A stretch of DNA of 64,000 nt, from positions 1,302,001 through 1,366,000 of the forward strand of contig NZ_JAOTEM010000001.1 in the NCBI RefSeq assembly GCF_025628985.1, in the 5' to 3' direction. The stretch comes from Chryseobacterium edaphi (lineage in GTDB: Bacteria; Bacteroidota; Bacteroidia; Flavobacteriales; Weeksellaceae). How positions within the stretch are numbered: position 1 is the stretch's first letter; every line of letters starts with the position of its first letter. Under the pieces are notes generated by a model that did no database searches, had not been told where the DNA came from, and was given only the letters and a program-made list of their open reading frames with translations. This document shows, piece after piece, positions 52,334 through 60,152 of the stretch. A program made the translations under genes and the position numbers.

Positions 52334-54169
52334 TTACTTTTTAGTATTAATTGAAATTTCACCTACAGATTTTCCGTTAACCTTATTTTTGGTAACATTA
52401 ATTTCCCGGATATTATTAGAATCTAAGGCATCCATCTCTTCTTTTGACGATTCTTTTCCGTTGATAGTAATTTTCATATTATCTTCAAAAGCATCTTTGC
52501 CATTCACATAAAATTTTTTAATTCCAGAAGTAAGATTATCTTTGCCACTCGTAATTATTCTGGTGTTTTGTGTTTTAATTACCTTATTTCCTTCTGCCTT
52601 TTCAGAGTCGACATATTTTGAAATGACAGAATAATCAGCATTTGGTTTTGCATGAGCATCCACTGAGATAATCCATGGATTATTTTGAGCTTTTTCTCTT
52701 ACAATTTCTGCCTGCTTTTTGGAGATTTCAGCCTGTTTTTTTGACAGTTCAGCTTTTTGTTTAGCTAGTTTTTCAAGTTTTCTCTGATCTTTTTTAGATA
52801 AATTTGAAGGATTGATTTCAGTATATGTCGCTATACCAGAATAACTTTTACCCAGTGCAATGGGTGGGTTTGGAGCATTTGGTGAAGTAGGAAATGAAGG
52901 AGATTCAGGGAAATTATATCCCTTTTTTGTGTAAATTTTCACAGCGTTTCTATATTCGTCAGATTTAAAATACTCGTCAGCTTTCTTAACTTCATCCCTC
53001 ATTTTCTGTAAATACTCAGGGTTTTGAAAATCTTCCTGAATTGAAACTTTACTTATTTCTTCTGAAAGTCTGCTAATTTCTTCTACATTTTTTTCGAAAT
53101 CTTTGCTGTCAGGATTTAATGTTTTTAAAGCTTTTGATTTTTCCTTAATTTTTATGCTCAGATCAGCAATTTTTTGAGAACCTTCACTCTTGTTTGAAAT
53201 TTTTGGTGCGAAAATCTCTTCTCGTCTTTCAACTTTTTCGGGTCTTATCGTGTCATTTTTTATTTCAGAAACTGCTTTTTCAATTTCGATATTGGTTTTT
53301 GCAATTTCCTTATTTTTAGCATTTACCATGTAAGCAAAAGCAACGGTAAATAAAACCGGCAGTGCAAATATTCTTCGCGCATACCCGAATTTTGTTTGGG
53401 GTTTTTGTAACATTTTGAGTCTTTTTTTGAGGTTTGAACTTAGAAACGGACTTGTCGCAGGCAACTGTGTTCCGGAAAAGTGGCTTGCTAAAAGCATCTG
53501 CGCAAATGCTTTTGTGTCCGATTTTTTAACGGCTTTTTTATCAGCCAGATATTCGTGAATTAAGCTTATTTCTTTTTTGATGATATGAAAAAACGGATTG
53601 AACCAGAATACAGCAGTCATAACCTCAATAAAAATCTTGTCGTATGAATGTTTCTGCTCAATGTGTACCATTTCATGTTTTAATATCTGCTTTCCAATGT
53701 CTGAATTGATCACGATCGAATTCTTCCAAAACAGGTTTTTAAAATATGAAAATGGCGCTTCTGCAAGGTTGGTCTGATAGAAATTGACCCCTTCGAAAGT
53801 TTCTTTTTGAAACTGATTTTTAAACTGAGAGATTTTTAAAATTCCATAGATGAGTTTTCCTAAAAAATAGAAAGACACCAATCCCAAAGCTGAAAAAATA
53901 ATTCTAAAATAAGTGTTGTCATTGTCTGTTGTTTTATTTGTGTTTAAATTTTGTAACTTATTAAGAAGCAAATACAAATCGTTGCTCACCTCAATGGTAA
54001 AATCTTCTACTTTGATGAGCGGCAAAAAAATTGAGATCAACATTGCCGACAAAAGGTAAAATCTGTTGTAGTGATGAAACGTCTTGTCTTTTAAAGACAA
54101 CTGATAATACAAAAACATTACACCCGAACAGATGATTACTTTTCCGAAATATAAAATCAGTGCTTCCAT
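52334..54169 (-). CDS. BlaR1-type M56 sensor peptidase, first copy
   Basis: 611 aa. Four transmembrane segments and the M56 zinc motif (HEMVHIEQKH at residues 165-174) occupy the first ~280 residues. A KFGYARRIFALPVLFTVAFAYMVNAKNKE segment marks the second membrane crossing. The C-terminal half is coiled-coil-like (KLAKQKAELSKKQAEISKKQAEIVREKA) and then a beta-rich end (KFYVNGKDAFEDNMKITINGKESSKEEMD) that resembles a small receptor/plug-type domain. It has no penicillin-binding motif, so the signal is not a beta-lactam by sequence alone. It follows blaI by 1 nt and is followed by a paralogue after 47 nt. Confidence 0.9.
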   Translation of the reverse strand: MEALILYFGKVIICSGVMFLYYQLSLKDKTFHHYNRFYLLSAMLISIFLPLIKVEDFTIEVSNDLYLLLNKLQNLNTNKTTDNDNTYFRIIFSALGLVSFYFLGKLIYGILKISQFKNQFQKETFEGVNFYQTNLAEAPFSYFKNLFWKNSIVINSDIGKQILKHEMVHIEQKHSYDKIFIEVMTAVFWFNPFFHIIKKEISLIHEYLADKKAVKKSDTKAFAQMLLASHFSGTQLPATSPFLSSNLKKRLKMLQKPQTKFGYARRIFALPVLFTVAFAYMVNAKNKEIAKTNIEIEKAVSEIKNDTIRPEKVERREEIFAPKISNKSEGSQKIADLSIKIKEKSKALKTLNPDSKDFEKNVEEISRLSEEISKVSIQEDFQNPEYLQKMRDEVKKADEYFKSDEYRNAVKIYTKKGYNFPESPSFPTSPNAPNPPIALGKSYSGIATYTEINPSNLSKKDQRKLEKLAKQKAELSKKQAEISKKQAEIVREKAQNNPWIISVDAHAKPNADYSVISKYVDSEKAEGNKVIKTQNTRIITSGKDNLTSGIKKFYVNGKDAFEDNMKITINGKESSKEEMDALDSNNIREINVTKNKVNGKSVGEISINTKK

Positions 54170-54170
54170 A

Positions 54171-54536
54171 TTAGTCTTTATTTTTGAGTTCGTTTAAAAG
54201 CATTTCAAGATCTTCAACGGTCATTTCATTTTTTTCAACCAAAAAAGAAACAGCACTTTTGTAAGAACCTTTAAAATAATTTTTCACAAGACTTTTCATC
54301 GTCTTTCCCGAATACTGCTCTTTAGAAACTAAAGGAAAATATTCGTGCTGTCTTCCGTAAACATGATAATCCACAAATTCTTTATCCTTCAAAACCTTCA
54401 GAATCGTAGAAACGGTGTTGGTATGCGGTTTTGGCTCCGGGAAAAGATCAAGAACATCTTTCAGAAAACCCTTTTCGATTTTCCATAAATACTGCATTAC
54501 CTGTTCTTCTGCTTTTGTTAAGTTCTGAATTTTCAT
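54171..54536 (-). CDS. blaI: BlaI/MecI-family repressor
   Basis: 121 aa. The winged helix is KAEEQVMQYLWKIEKGFLKDVLDLFPEPKPHTNTVSTILKVLKDKEFVDYHVYGRQHEYFPLVSKEQY, a classic BlaI pattern. The C-terminal dimerisation helices follow (MKSLVKNYFKGSYKSAVSFLVEKNEMTVEDLEMLLNELK). In staphylococci BlaI is cleaved in response to BlaR1 signalling. Here it heads the operon with two M56 sensors and is followed by the first sensor gene after 1 nt. The promoter region upstream carries operator-like dyads. Confidence 0.93.
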   Translation of the reverse strand: MKIQNLTKAEEQVMQYLWKIEKGFLKDVLDLFPEPKPHTNTVSTILKVLKDKEFVDYHVYGRQHEYFPLVSKEQYSGKTMKSLVKNYFKGSYKSAVSFLVEKNEMTVEDLEMLLNELKNKD

Positions 54537-54579
54537 AAATTATCTTTTAAAGTTCTAAATTACAGCAATTTTAAATATC

Positions 54580-54640
54580 ACTAGTAAATTAGTTATACAA
54601 ATGTAGAAATTAAATTGATTCAAACAACTAATTTTTTAGT
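54580..54640 (-). promoter_or_regulatory. blaI promoter with three dyad operators
   Basis: TACATTTGTA (minus strand 54605-54596) is a palindrome of the BlaI/MecI TACA-N2-TGTA form and contains the -7 element TACATTTG. Two ACTA-N6-TAGT dyads flank it: ACTAGTAAATTAGT (54580-54593) and ACTAATTTTTTAGT (54627-54640), 47 bp apart. Transcription would begin near 54592, within the inner dyad. The rest of the 326-bp gap to the divergent gene at 54863 shows nothing further. Confidence 0.65.
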
Positions 54641-54862
54641 GATAAAGAAAACAGTAACTTAATCCACTGATAATCAGGGCAATATTTTTTATTAAAATAT
54701 GTTAAATTTTTAACAAAGCTTATTTTATGTGTGAACATTTACCATTAATCAACTTGATAATAAAGCAAATTCTTAAAACTTGTTAATTTTTATTAAATAA
54801 AATTAAAATCTACTTGCTTAAACTGAGAAAATATATTTATTTTAGTGCTTTAAAAATTTCTC

Positions 54863-55432
54863 ATGAAAAGATATAATCTACTTACTGTTTTATTATTACT
54901 TATTTTTAGCATGACATCGGCTCAGGTGTCCTCAGTTTTCGGTTCTGTAACCGAAGCAAAATCAAAAATCGAAGCTACGGTTCCTGTTGTAGTAGAACAT
55001 TTAAAAAAGATCAGTGAAAAACAAGGAAACACCACTGTTTTAGATAACGGAAAGGCTGCTTTGAAGAACGAATATGATAAAGTTTCTCAGGAATTTGATC
55101 TTTACAAAGGAAATATGGCAAGCTGTATTTTAGGAAAATCTAAGCAAACCAAAAAATGTATGAACTACCATACTCAATATTTCAGAAACACTTTAGGGAT
55201 TTACGAAAATTACATCAACTATGTAACTAAGAAAAACGGATATTTGGGTGTTGCAGATGAAAGCATTAAATTAGATTTCAAACCAACAGAAATTTCCACA
55301 AAAATCGATAAAGATTTTTCCGGAGCTGTAGGTGCGGTAAAAAAGATGAAGGGAAACAACAAGTCAACTTACTTTGAGCAATTAAAGTCTGATGATTTTA
55401 AACTTCAGAATTTTGATACTTTGGTTAACTAA
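54863..55432 (+). CDS. Secreted alpha-helical protein, unknown function
   Basis: 189 aa. The signal peptide is KRYNLLTVLLLLIFSMTSAQ (residues 2-20). The mature part is helical and lysine-rich: VTEAKSKIEATVPVVVEHLKKISEKQGNT, with two cysteines in CILGKSKQTKKCMNYH that may form a disulfide. I do not recognise the family. It is divergent from the blaI operon across a 326-bp gap containing the operators, so BlaI could affect it, but this is a guess. Its terminator is the hairpin at 55441. Confidence 0.78.
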   Translation: MKRYNLLTVLLLLIFSMTSAQVSSVFGSVTEAKSKIEATVPVVVEHLKKISEKQGNTTVLDNGKAALKNEYDKVSQEFDLYKGNMASCILGKSKQTKKCMNYHTQYFRNTLGIYENYINYVTKKNGYLGVADESIKLDFKPTEISTKIDKDFSGAVGAVKKMKGNNKSTYFEQLKSDDFKLQNFDTLVN

Positions 55433-55440
55433 ATAAAAAA

Positions 55441-55470
55441 TCCCGCTTTTACGAAGCGGGATTTTTTTTA
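55441..55470. terminator. Bidirectional terminator
   Basis: TCCCGCTT / AAGCGGGA with a TTACG loop, followed by T runs on both strands, between the secreted protein gene and the convergent NTF2-like gene. Confidence 0.8.
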
Positions 55471-55496
55471 TCCTCTATAATAATTGCAAAACCAAG

Positions 55497-55895
55497 CTAG
55501 CTTACAATATATTCCGAAATTAAAGGTTGATCAGTGTCTTCGTCCCACGTTAGTTTCCAATCTTCTTTTACATTCATATCAATATCAGCTTGTTTCATTT
55601 TTGCAACATATCTAACGTCAAAAGCTATATCAAAATTGTTTTTGGAAGTCTCTGTTACTTTAATGTCAGAAACGTGATGAGTTGTATTTTGTAAAAGGTT
55701 ATTTTTAGATTCTGTAAACCAATTACTAAAACCTTCATGACCTGTAAACAAATCATTTCCGGGGAATTTCATTTTTACATCTTCTGAAAGATATTGCAGG
55801 AAATAGCTGTTTTCATCTAATTGGTCAAAATGTTCGAACCATTTTTCCATAAATGCTTTAATTTTTTTTTCATTTGTTTCTTGGGAATTTTCCAT
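55497..55895 (-). CDS. SnoaL/NTF2-like fold protein
   Basis: 132 aa. The pattern FMEKWFEHFDQLDENSYFLQYLSEDVKMKFPGNDLFTGHEGFSNWF, then HHVSDIKVTETSKNNFDIAFDVRYVAKMK, then EDWKLTWDEDTDQPLISEYIV fits an NTF2-like cone fold. The family contains isomerases, hydrolases and scaffold proteins, so no activity can be assigned. It stands alone on the minus strand between a terminator and the tRNA cluster. Confidence 0.75.
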   Translation of the reverse strand: MENSQETNEKKIKAFMEKWFEHFDQLDENSYFLQYLSEDVKMKFPGNDLFTGHEGFSNWFTESKNNLLQNTTHHVSDIKVTETSKNNFDIAFDVRYVAKMKQADIDMNVKEDWKLTWDEDTDQPLISEYIVS

Positions 55896-56076
55896 AAATT
55901 TTTTTGTTTAAAATTTCACTTTCTTAGTTTCCTTAATTGACATTTAATCTCATTTAAAATTAAAATCAACTAAAAATTTAATTTTCAAGTTTATTAAAAT
56001 TTTTAAGATTACACAAATTTTCTGCAAAGTCCCAAAGGTGTGATTGCTTTTTTATTAAATCATTTAATTTTTAACA

Positions 56077-56109
56077 CAAAAAAAGGAGAACTACTTTCGT
56101 AATTCTCCT
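56077..56109 (-). terminator. Terminator of the tRNA cluster
   Basis: The minus strand has AGGAGAA / TTCTCCT, a 7-bp stem with a 12-nt loop, followed by a T run. It lies just past the CCA end of the last tRNA. Confidence 0.75.
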
Positions 56110-56111
56110 GT

Positions 56112-56187
<76 letters not shown>

Positions 56188-56226
56188 GTGTATCTTTATA
56201 GTGCTTACCGAAAGCACTTAACTTAG

Positions 56227-56299
<73 letters not shown>

Positions 56300-56339
56300 G
56301 TGTATCTTTATAGTGCTTACCGAAAACACTTAAACTTAG

Positions 56340-56412
<73 letters not shown>

Positions 56413-56423
56413 ATATTGGATTG

Positions 56424-56453
56424 CAAATATACGAATATATTTTAAAATTGCAA
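56424..56453 (-). promoter_or_regulatory. Promoter of the initiator-tRNA cluster
   Basis: The minus strand has TTG (56453-56451), 19 nt, then TATATTTG (56431-56424), a full match to the Bacteroidetes promoter form. Transcription would begin near 56419, a few bases before the first tRNA. Confidence 0.8.
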
Positions 56454-56500
56454 GTTTTTCTAGTAATTAAAGCACTTCCCGAAAATAATTTAAATATTTG

Positions 56501-56508
56501 TATCTTTG
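56501..56508 (+). promoter_or_regulatory. Promoter -7 element of the Sua5 gene, abutting its start codon
   Basis: TATCTTTG (TAnnTTTG) ends 3 nt before ATG 56512, so transcription would start at or very near the A of the ATG (leaderless). The triplet TTG 56506 within the element cannot be the start. Confidence 0.6.
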
Positions 56509-56511
56509 TTT

Positions 56512-57123
56512 ATGGCAAAAATATTAAGAATTTATCCGGATAATCCTCAGGAAAACCTTATCAATGAGGTTATTAAAACCCTGAATAATGGCGGACTGAT
56601 TATTTATCCGTCTGACACTGTTTATGCATTAGGCTGCAATATTTTTGATATTAAGGCCATGGAAAAGCTCGCACAGATCAAAAAGCAGAAACTTGATAAG
56701 GCAAAATTCTCTATTATCTGTAACGATCTGAGTCATCTTTCAGATTTTACGAGACCTATTGACACTTCTGTCTTCAGATTTTTAAAGAGTCATCTTCCGG
56801 GTCCGTTCACTTTTATTCTTGAAGCTAACAAAAGTTTACCTTTAGCATATAAAAACCATAAAACAATCGGGATTCGTGTTCCTGATCATTCAATTCCGCA
56901 ACTGATTGTTGAAAAACTGGGACATCCTATTGCATCAACTTCAATCAAAGATGATGACGAGATTATTGAATATTCTACCGATCCTGAACTGATTGCTGAG
57001 AAATACGATCATCTTGTGGACATAGTAATTGATTCTGGGTATGGTGATAACATGGCTTCTACAATAGTTGATCTTACTTCAGGCGAACCGGAAATAATCA
57101 GACAGGGAAAAGGTGAAATTTAG
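56512..57123 (+). CDS. L-threonylcarbamoyladenylate synthase (Sua5/YciO/YrdC)
   Basis: About 203 aa. The YrdC fold is clear: NNGGLIIYPSDTVYALGCNIFDIKAMEKLAQIKKQKLDKAKFSIICNDLSHLSDFTRP, with KxR-type substrate residues, and FLPGPFTFILEA-like PGPFTFILEANKSLP, then HKTIGIRVPDHSIPQLIVEKLGHPIASTS. It makes threonylcarbamoyl-AMP, the precursor of t6A in ANN-reading tRNAs, which include tRNA-Met. YciO-type paralogues also exist, so the exact role is less sure. ATG 56512 is preferred because TTG 56506 lies in the promoter element. It is followed by a CPBP gene after 11 nt. Confidence 0.9.
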   Translation: MAKILRIYPDNPQENLINEVIKTLNNGGLIIYPSDTVYALGCNIFDIKAMEKLAQIKKQKLDKAKFSIICNDLSHLSDFTRPIDTSVFRFLKSHLPGPFTFILEANKSLPLAYKNHKTIGIRVPDHSIPQLIVEKLGHPIASTSIKDDDEIIEYSTDPELIAEKYDHLVDIVIDSGYGDNMASTIVDLTSGEPEIIRQGKGEI

Positions 57124-57134
57124 AAGCTTACATT

Positions 57135-57836
57135 ATGAGTCTTAATGGTAAATATGCTGTAGGCATCGTACTTACGTTTGTACTTCTTGTCTTAGCAATG
57201 CTCTATTCAATTCCTTTAATCAATCAGTTTTTTAATTTTAAAACCATTACTGCTGATCTGTTTTTTTACAACAGACTTTCACTTTGGTTGGTTTTGATCA
57301 TTGTACTGGCTTATAATTTCTTTATCGAAAACAGGTCATTCTTTGTTTGGGAAGACAAAAAATATTCTGCCGGTTTTTATCTGATAGCGGTTATTTGTCT
57401 CTATCTGATTTGTGCAGTTGGAGGAGCTTTTCTGAATGGAATTATCATGCTCATTACACATGAAAAAATCAGTGACAAACTGTTGCAGCTCAGTTCAATT
57501 TTTAAAAACAATTATTTTCTGATCATTTTCACCTGTCTTACAGCAGGAGTTATTGAAGAATTACTGATGCGAGCATACATTCAGCCAAGAGTAGAAAAAA
57601 TATACAACAGTCCTGTTTTGGGAGTTATCATTTCAGCATTGCTATTTGCAGTCCTCCATAGCACTTACGGGACGATTGGTCAAGTTATCGTACCTTTCTT
57701 TATCGGAATTGTATTTGCGATATTTTACAAATTATATTCAAACATCAAGATTCTGATCATTTGCCATTTTATGTTTGACTTTATTTCTTTAATGCTCATG
57801 AATCTGATTGATCTTAAACAATTATCTGTTTTTTAA
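57135..57836 (+). CDS. CPBP-family intramembrane metalloprotease
   Basis: 233 aa with about six transmembrane helices. The CPBP signature is CLTAGVIEELLMRAYIQPRVEK (the EExxxR motif) and ALLFAVLHSTYGTIGQVIVPFFIGIVFAIFY (the FxxxH motif), and a third motif is HFMFDF. The family (Abi/CaaX processing and bacteriocin-processing proteins) cleaves membrane-associated substrates; the substrate here is unknown. It is in a run of closely spaced genes (Sua5, CPBP, YaaA, PrmC), separated by 11, 3 and 0 nt, so they are probably one operon. Confidence 0.9.
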   Translation: MSLNGKYAVGIVLTFVLLVLAMLYSIPLINQFFNFKTITADLFFYNRLSLWLVLIIVLAYNFFIENRSFFVWEDKKYSAGFYLIAVICLYLICAVGGAFLNGIIMLITHEKISDKLLQLSSIFKNNYFLIIFTCLTAGVIEELLMRAYIQPRVEKIYNSPVLGVIISALLFAVLHSTYGTIGQVIVPFFIGIVFAIFYKLYSNIKILIICHFMFDFISLMLMNLIDLKQLSVF

Positions 57837-57839
57837 ACT

Positions 57840-58598
57840 ATGAAAATCATAACCTCTCCTGCAAAATTAATGAACACGGAAAACTCAACAGATCTGTTGA
57901 GAAGTACAACTCCAAAATTCATTGAAGAAGCAGAATTTATACATTTTTTTTTAAAGCCTAAATCTCCGAAATATCTTTCTGAACTGATGGAAATTTCGCC
58001 AAAACTGGCAGATGAAAACTGGGAAAGAAACCAAAAATGGAAAGCAAAACCAACTGTAAAAGAATCTGCTCCTGCAATGTTTGCCTTTACAGGAGAAGTT
58101 TACAGAGGATTAGATGCCAAAACTTTAGATAAAAAAGCAGTCGATTATTTACAGAAAAACTACAGAATGCTTTCCGGACTTTACGGTTTGCTAAAACCTT
58201 CAGATAAAGTGATGCTATATCGATTGGAAATGGGACGACCTTTTGAGTTCGATGAATACAAAAATCTATACAGTTTCTGGACAGAAAAAGTAACCGAACA
58301 GCTTAATTCTGAAATGAAAAAGAACGAACTACTTCTTTTTTTATGCAGCAATGAATACGGAAAAGTGATCGACCGAAAAAAACTGAATCACAAAGTCATT
58401 GATTTTGAATTTTACGAATTAAGAGAAGGAAAACTGAAAACCATTGTTGTTTACACAAAACATGCGAGAGGCTTGGTGGTGAGATTCTGTGCTGAAAACA
58501 ATGTAAAAACGTTGAACGATGTGAAAGCTTTCAACTATGAAGGTTATAGAATTGATGAAGAAAAATCGACAGATACTAAATTGGTTTTTACAAGATAA
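57840..58598 (+). CDS. yaaA: YaaA/DUF328 peroxide-stress-type protein
   Basis: 252 aa. It starts MKIITSPAKLMNTEN, the typical YaaA opening with SPAKxM(N/D). Further conserved segments are APAMFAFTGEVYRGLDA, YRMLSGLYGLLKPSD, LYRLEMGR and LLFLCSNEYGKVIDRKKLNHKVI. In E. coli YaaA lowers intracellular iron under hydrogen peroxide and binds DNA; the flavobacterial role is inferred. It ends directly against the prmC start. Confidence 0.93.
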   Translation: MKIITSPAKLMNTENSTDLLRSTTPKFIEEAEFIHFFLKPKSPKYLSELMEISPKLADENWERNQKWKAKPTVKESAPAMFAFTGEVYRGLDAKTLDKKAVDYLQKNYRMLSGLYGLLKPSDKVMLYRLEMGRPFEFDEYKNLYSFWTEKVTEQLNSEMKKNELLLFLCSNEYGKVIDRKKLNHKVIDFEFYELREGKLKTIVVYTKHARGLVVRFCAENNVKTLNDVKAFNYEGYRIDEEKSTDTKLVFTR

Positions 58599-59450
58599 AT
58601 GACAATTGCAGATTTTAAGAATAAATTTAAAACCGAGCTTTCAGAATTATATACAGATTCTGAAATAGATTTTCTTTATTCGGTTTTCATTGAAAAAATT
58701 TTAGATTTAAATCAAATTCAGCAAAGAATATTGTCAAATCAGGAGTTATCCCAAGACAATAAAAATCAGCTTGAAAACATTATTTCAGAATTAAAAACAG
58801 GAAAACCTTACCAACATATTTTAGGTGAAACGGAATTTTACGGAATGACTTTTTTTGTGAATGAAAATGTCTTAATTCCCCGTCCGGAAACTGAGGAATT
58901 GTTGGAATTAGCAATTCATAAAATTAAAAATTCACAGTTAAATCTTAAAAATCTAAAGATTTTAGATATTGGTACGGGAAGCGGAATCATTCCTTTGGTT
59001 TTAAAGAAACATTTTCCAAATTCAGAAATTTCGTCTATCGATTTTTCTGAAAAAGCTTTAGAGGTCGCAAAGAGAAATGCAGATTTTCATCAAGTAGAAA
59101 TCAAATTAATTCATGCAGATTATCTGAATTTCAATTTGAATGAAAACTATGATGTTATCATATCAAATCCACCTTACATCGGGATTGAAGAAGAAGTAGA
59201 AATTGAAGACTCTGTAAAGGGATTTGAACCTACAATGGCGCTTTTTTCACCCACTTCAGATGCTTTGATTTTTTATAAAAAGATTGCTGAAGACTCTGGA
59301 AAATATTTAAATAAAAACGGATTGTTGTTTTTAGAAATCAATCAGAAATTGGGTCAGGAAACTTTAGAATTGTATAGAAATAATTTTTCAAAATCAGAAT
59401 TAATCAAAGATTTATCTGAAAACGACCGCTTTATATTTGGTATTAAATAA
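58599..59450 (+). CDS. prmC: Release factor glutamine methyltransferase PrmC
   Basis: 283 aa. An N-terminal helical substrate-recognition domain is followed by a class I methyltransferase: ILDIGTGSGIIPLVLKKHFPN (motif I, about residues 121-141), and the catalytic NPPY at residues 190-193 in IISNPPYIGI. The PRPETEELLELAIHKI segment is the usual inter-domain signature. It methylates the glutamine of the GGQ motif of peptide release factors. The start abuts the yaaA stop exactly. The gene ends 36 nt before the convergent rhomboid gene's stop. Confidence 0.95.
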   Translation: MTIADFKNKFKTELSELYTDSEIDFLYSVFIEKILDLNQIQQRILSNQELSQDNKNQLENIISELKTGKPYQHILGETEFYGMTFFVNENVLIPRPETEELLELAIHKIKNSQLNLKNLKILDIGTGSGIIPLVLKKHFPNSEISSIDFSEKALEVAKRNADFHQVEIKLIHADYLNFNLNENYDVIISNPPYIGIEEEVEIEDSVKGFEPTMALFSPTSDALIFYKKIAEDSGKYLNKNGLLFLEINQKLGQETLELYRNNFSKSELIKDLSENDRFIFGIK

Positions 59451-59465
59451 ATTCAATCAATATTC

Positions 59466-59508
59466 ATAAAAAAAGAATCGGTTTGCTTAACCGATTCTTT
59501 TTTTTATG
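59466..59508. terminator. Terminator with the rhomboid stop codon in its loop
   Basis: AAAGAATCGGTT (59472-59483) / AACCGATTCTTT (59489-59500), a perfect 12-bp stem with a 5-nt loop and T runs on both strands; ATTCATA / TATGAAT flanks extend it. The minus-strand rhomboid TAA (59487-59489) straddles the loop and the second arm. Confidence 0.8.
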
Positions 59509-60140
59509 AATATTTCGTAAGATAGATATAGAAGAGGTAAAGCCATAATTCCTATAAATAAAGAATTTTCTAAAGCGGCTTCAGGCTGAGTTGCAATTGC
59601 GTAAACCAAGCCGAAAAATGCTCCACCTAAGTGTGCAGCGTGTCCTAAATTGTCCCATTGTTTTGGATTTAGCATCATGTAAACAGAGTATCCAAAGTAC
59701 AATAACCCAAAGACAAAACCAGGAATTGGAATTGGAATAAAAAATAGAAAAAGACTCATCTTAGGAGCCATTGCAATCGCAGCAAATAAAATTCCGGAAA
59801 CTCCTCCACTGGCTCCAATCGCAGAATACCAAGGCTGTTTTTGATAGATAAACAATGAAAAAATATTCCCTAAAAGTATAGATCCGATGTAAATAATTAT
59901 AAATCCTACAGCACCGAATCCTTCCAAAATGACAGGTCCGAAGAAATATAATGTCATCATATTAAAAAACAAATGCATCATATCTGCATGTAGAAAACCT
60001 GCAGAAAGCAATCTAATGTATTCTTTCCTGTTGAAAATTGCTGCTACATTAAATTTATATTTTTCAAAAATAACTTGATTATTAAAAGCTACAAAACTTA
60101 TAATAGCAGTTATCGCTATAATTAATACTAAAATACTCAT
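59487..60140 (-). CDS. Rhomboid-family intramembrane serine protease
   Basis: 217 aa, six transmembrane helices. The catalytic dyad is Ser111 in AIGASGGVSGILFA and His170 in NLGHAAHLGGAFFG. The helix-1/loop motif GFLHADMMHLFFNMMTLYFFG is also characteristic. It cleaves within or near transmembrane helices; the substrate is unknown. It is 12 nt downstream of the topoisomerase IV A gene on the same strand, so it may ride on that transcript. Confidence 0.94.
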   Translation of the reverse strand: MSILVLIIAITAIISFVAFNNQVIFEKYKFNVAAIFNRKEYIRLLSAGFLHADMMHLFFNMMTLYFFGPVILEGFGAVGFIIIYIGSILLGNIFSLFIYQKQPWYSAIGASGGVSGILFAAIAMAPKMSLFLFFIPIPIPGFVFGLLYFGYSVYMMLNPKQWDNLGHAAHLGGAFFGLVYAIATQPEAALENSLFIGIMALPLLYLSYEIFIKKRIG

Positions 60141-60152
60141 AATTTCTACTAC

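Noticed and set aside
48668-54536. A beta-lactam resistance operon (blaI, blaR1 with beta-lactamase)
   Set aside because: There is no beta-lactamase gene and the sensor proteins lack penicillin-binding motifs, so the operon cannot be called drug resistance from sequence.
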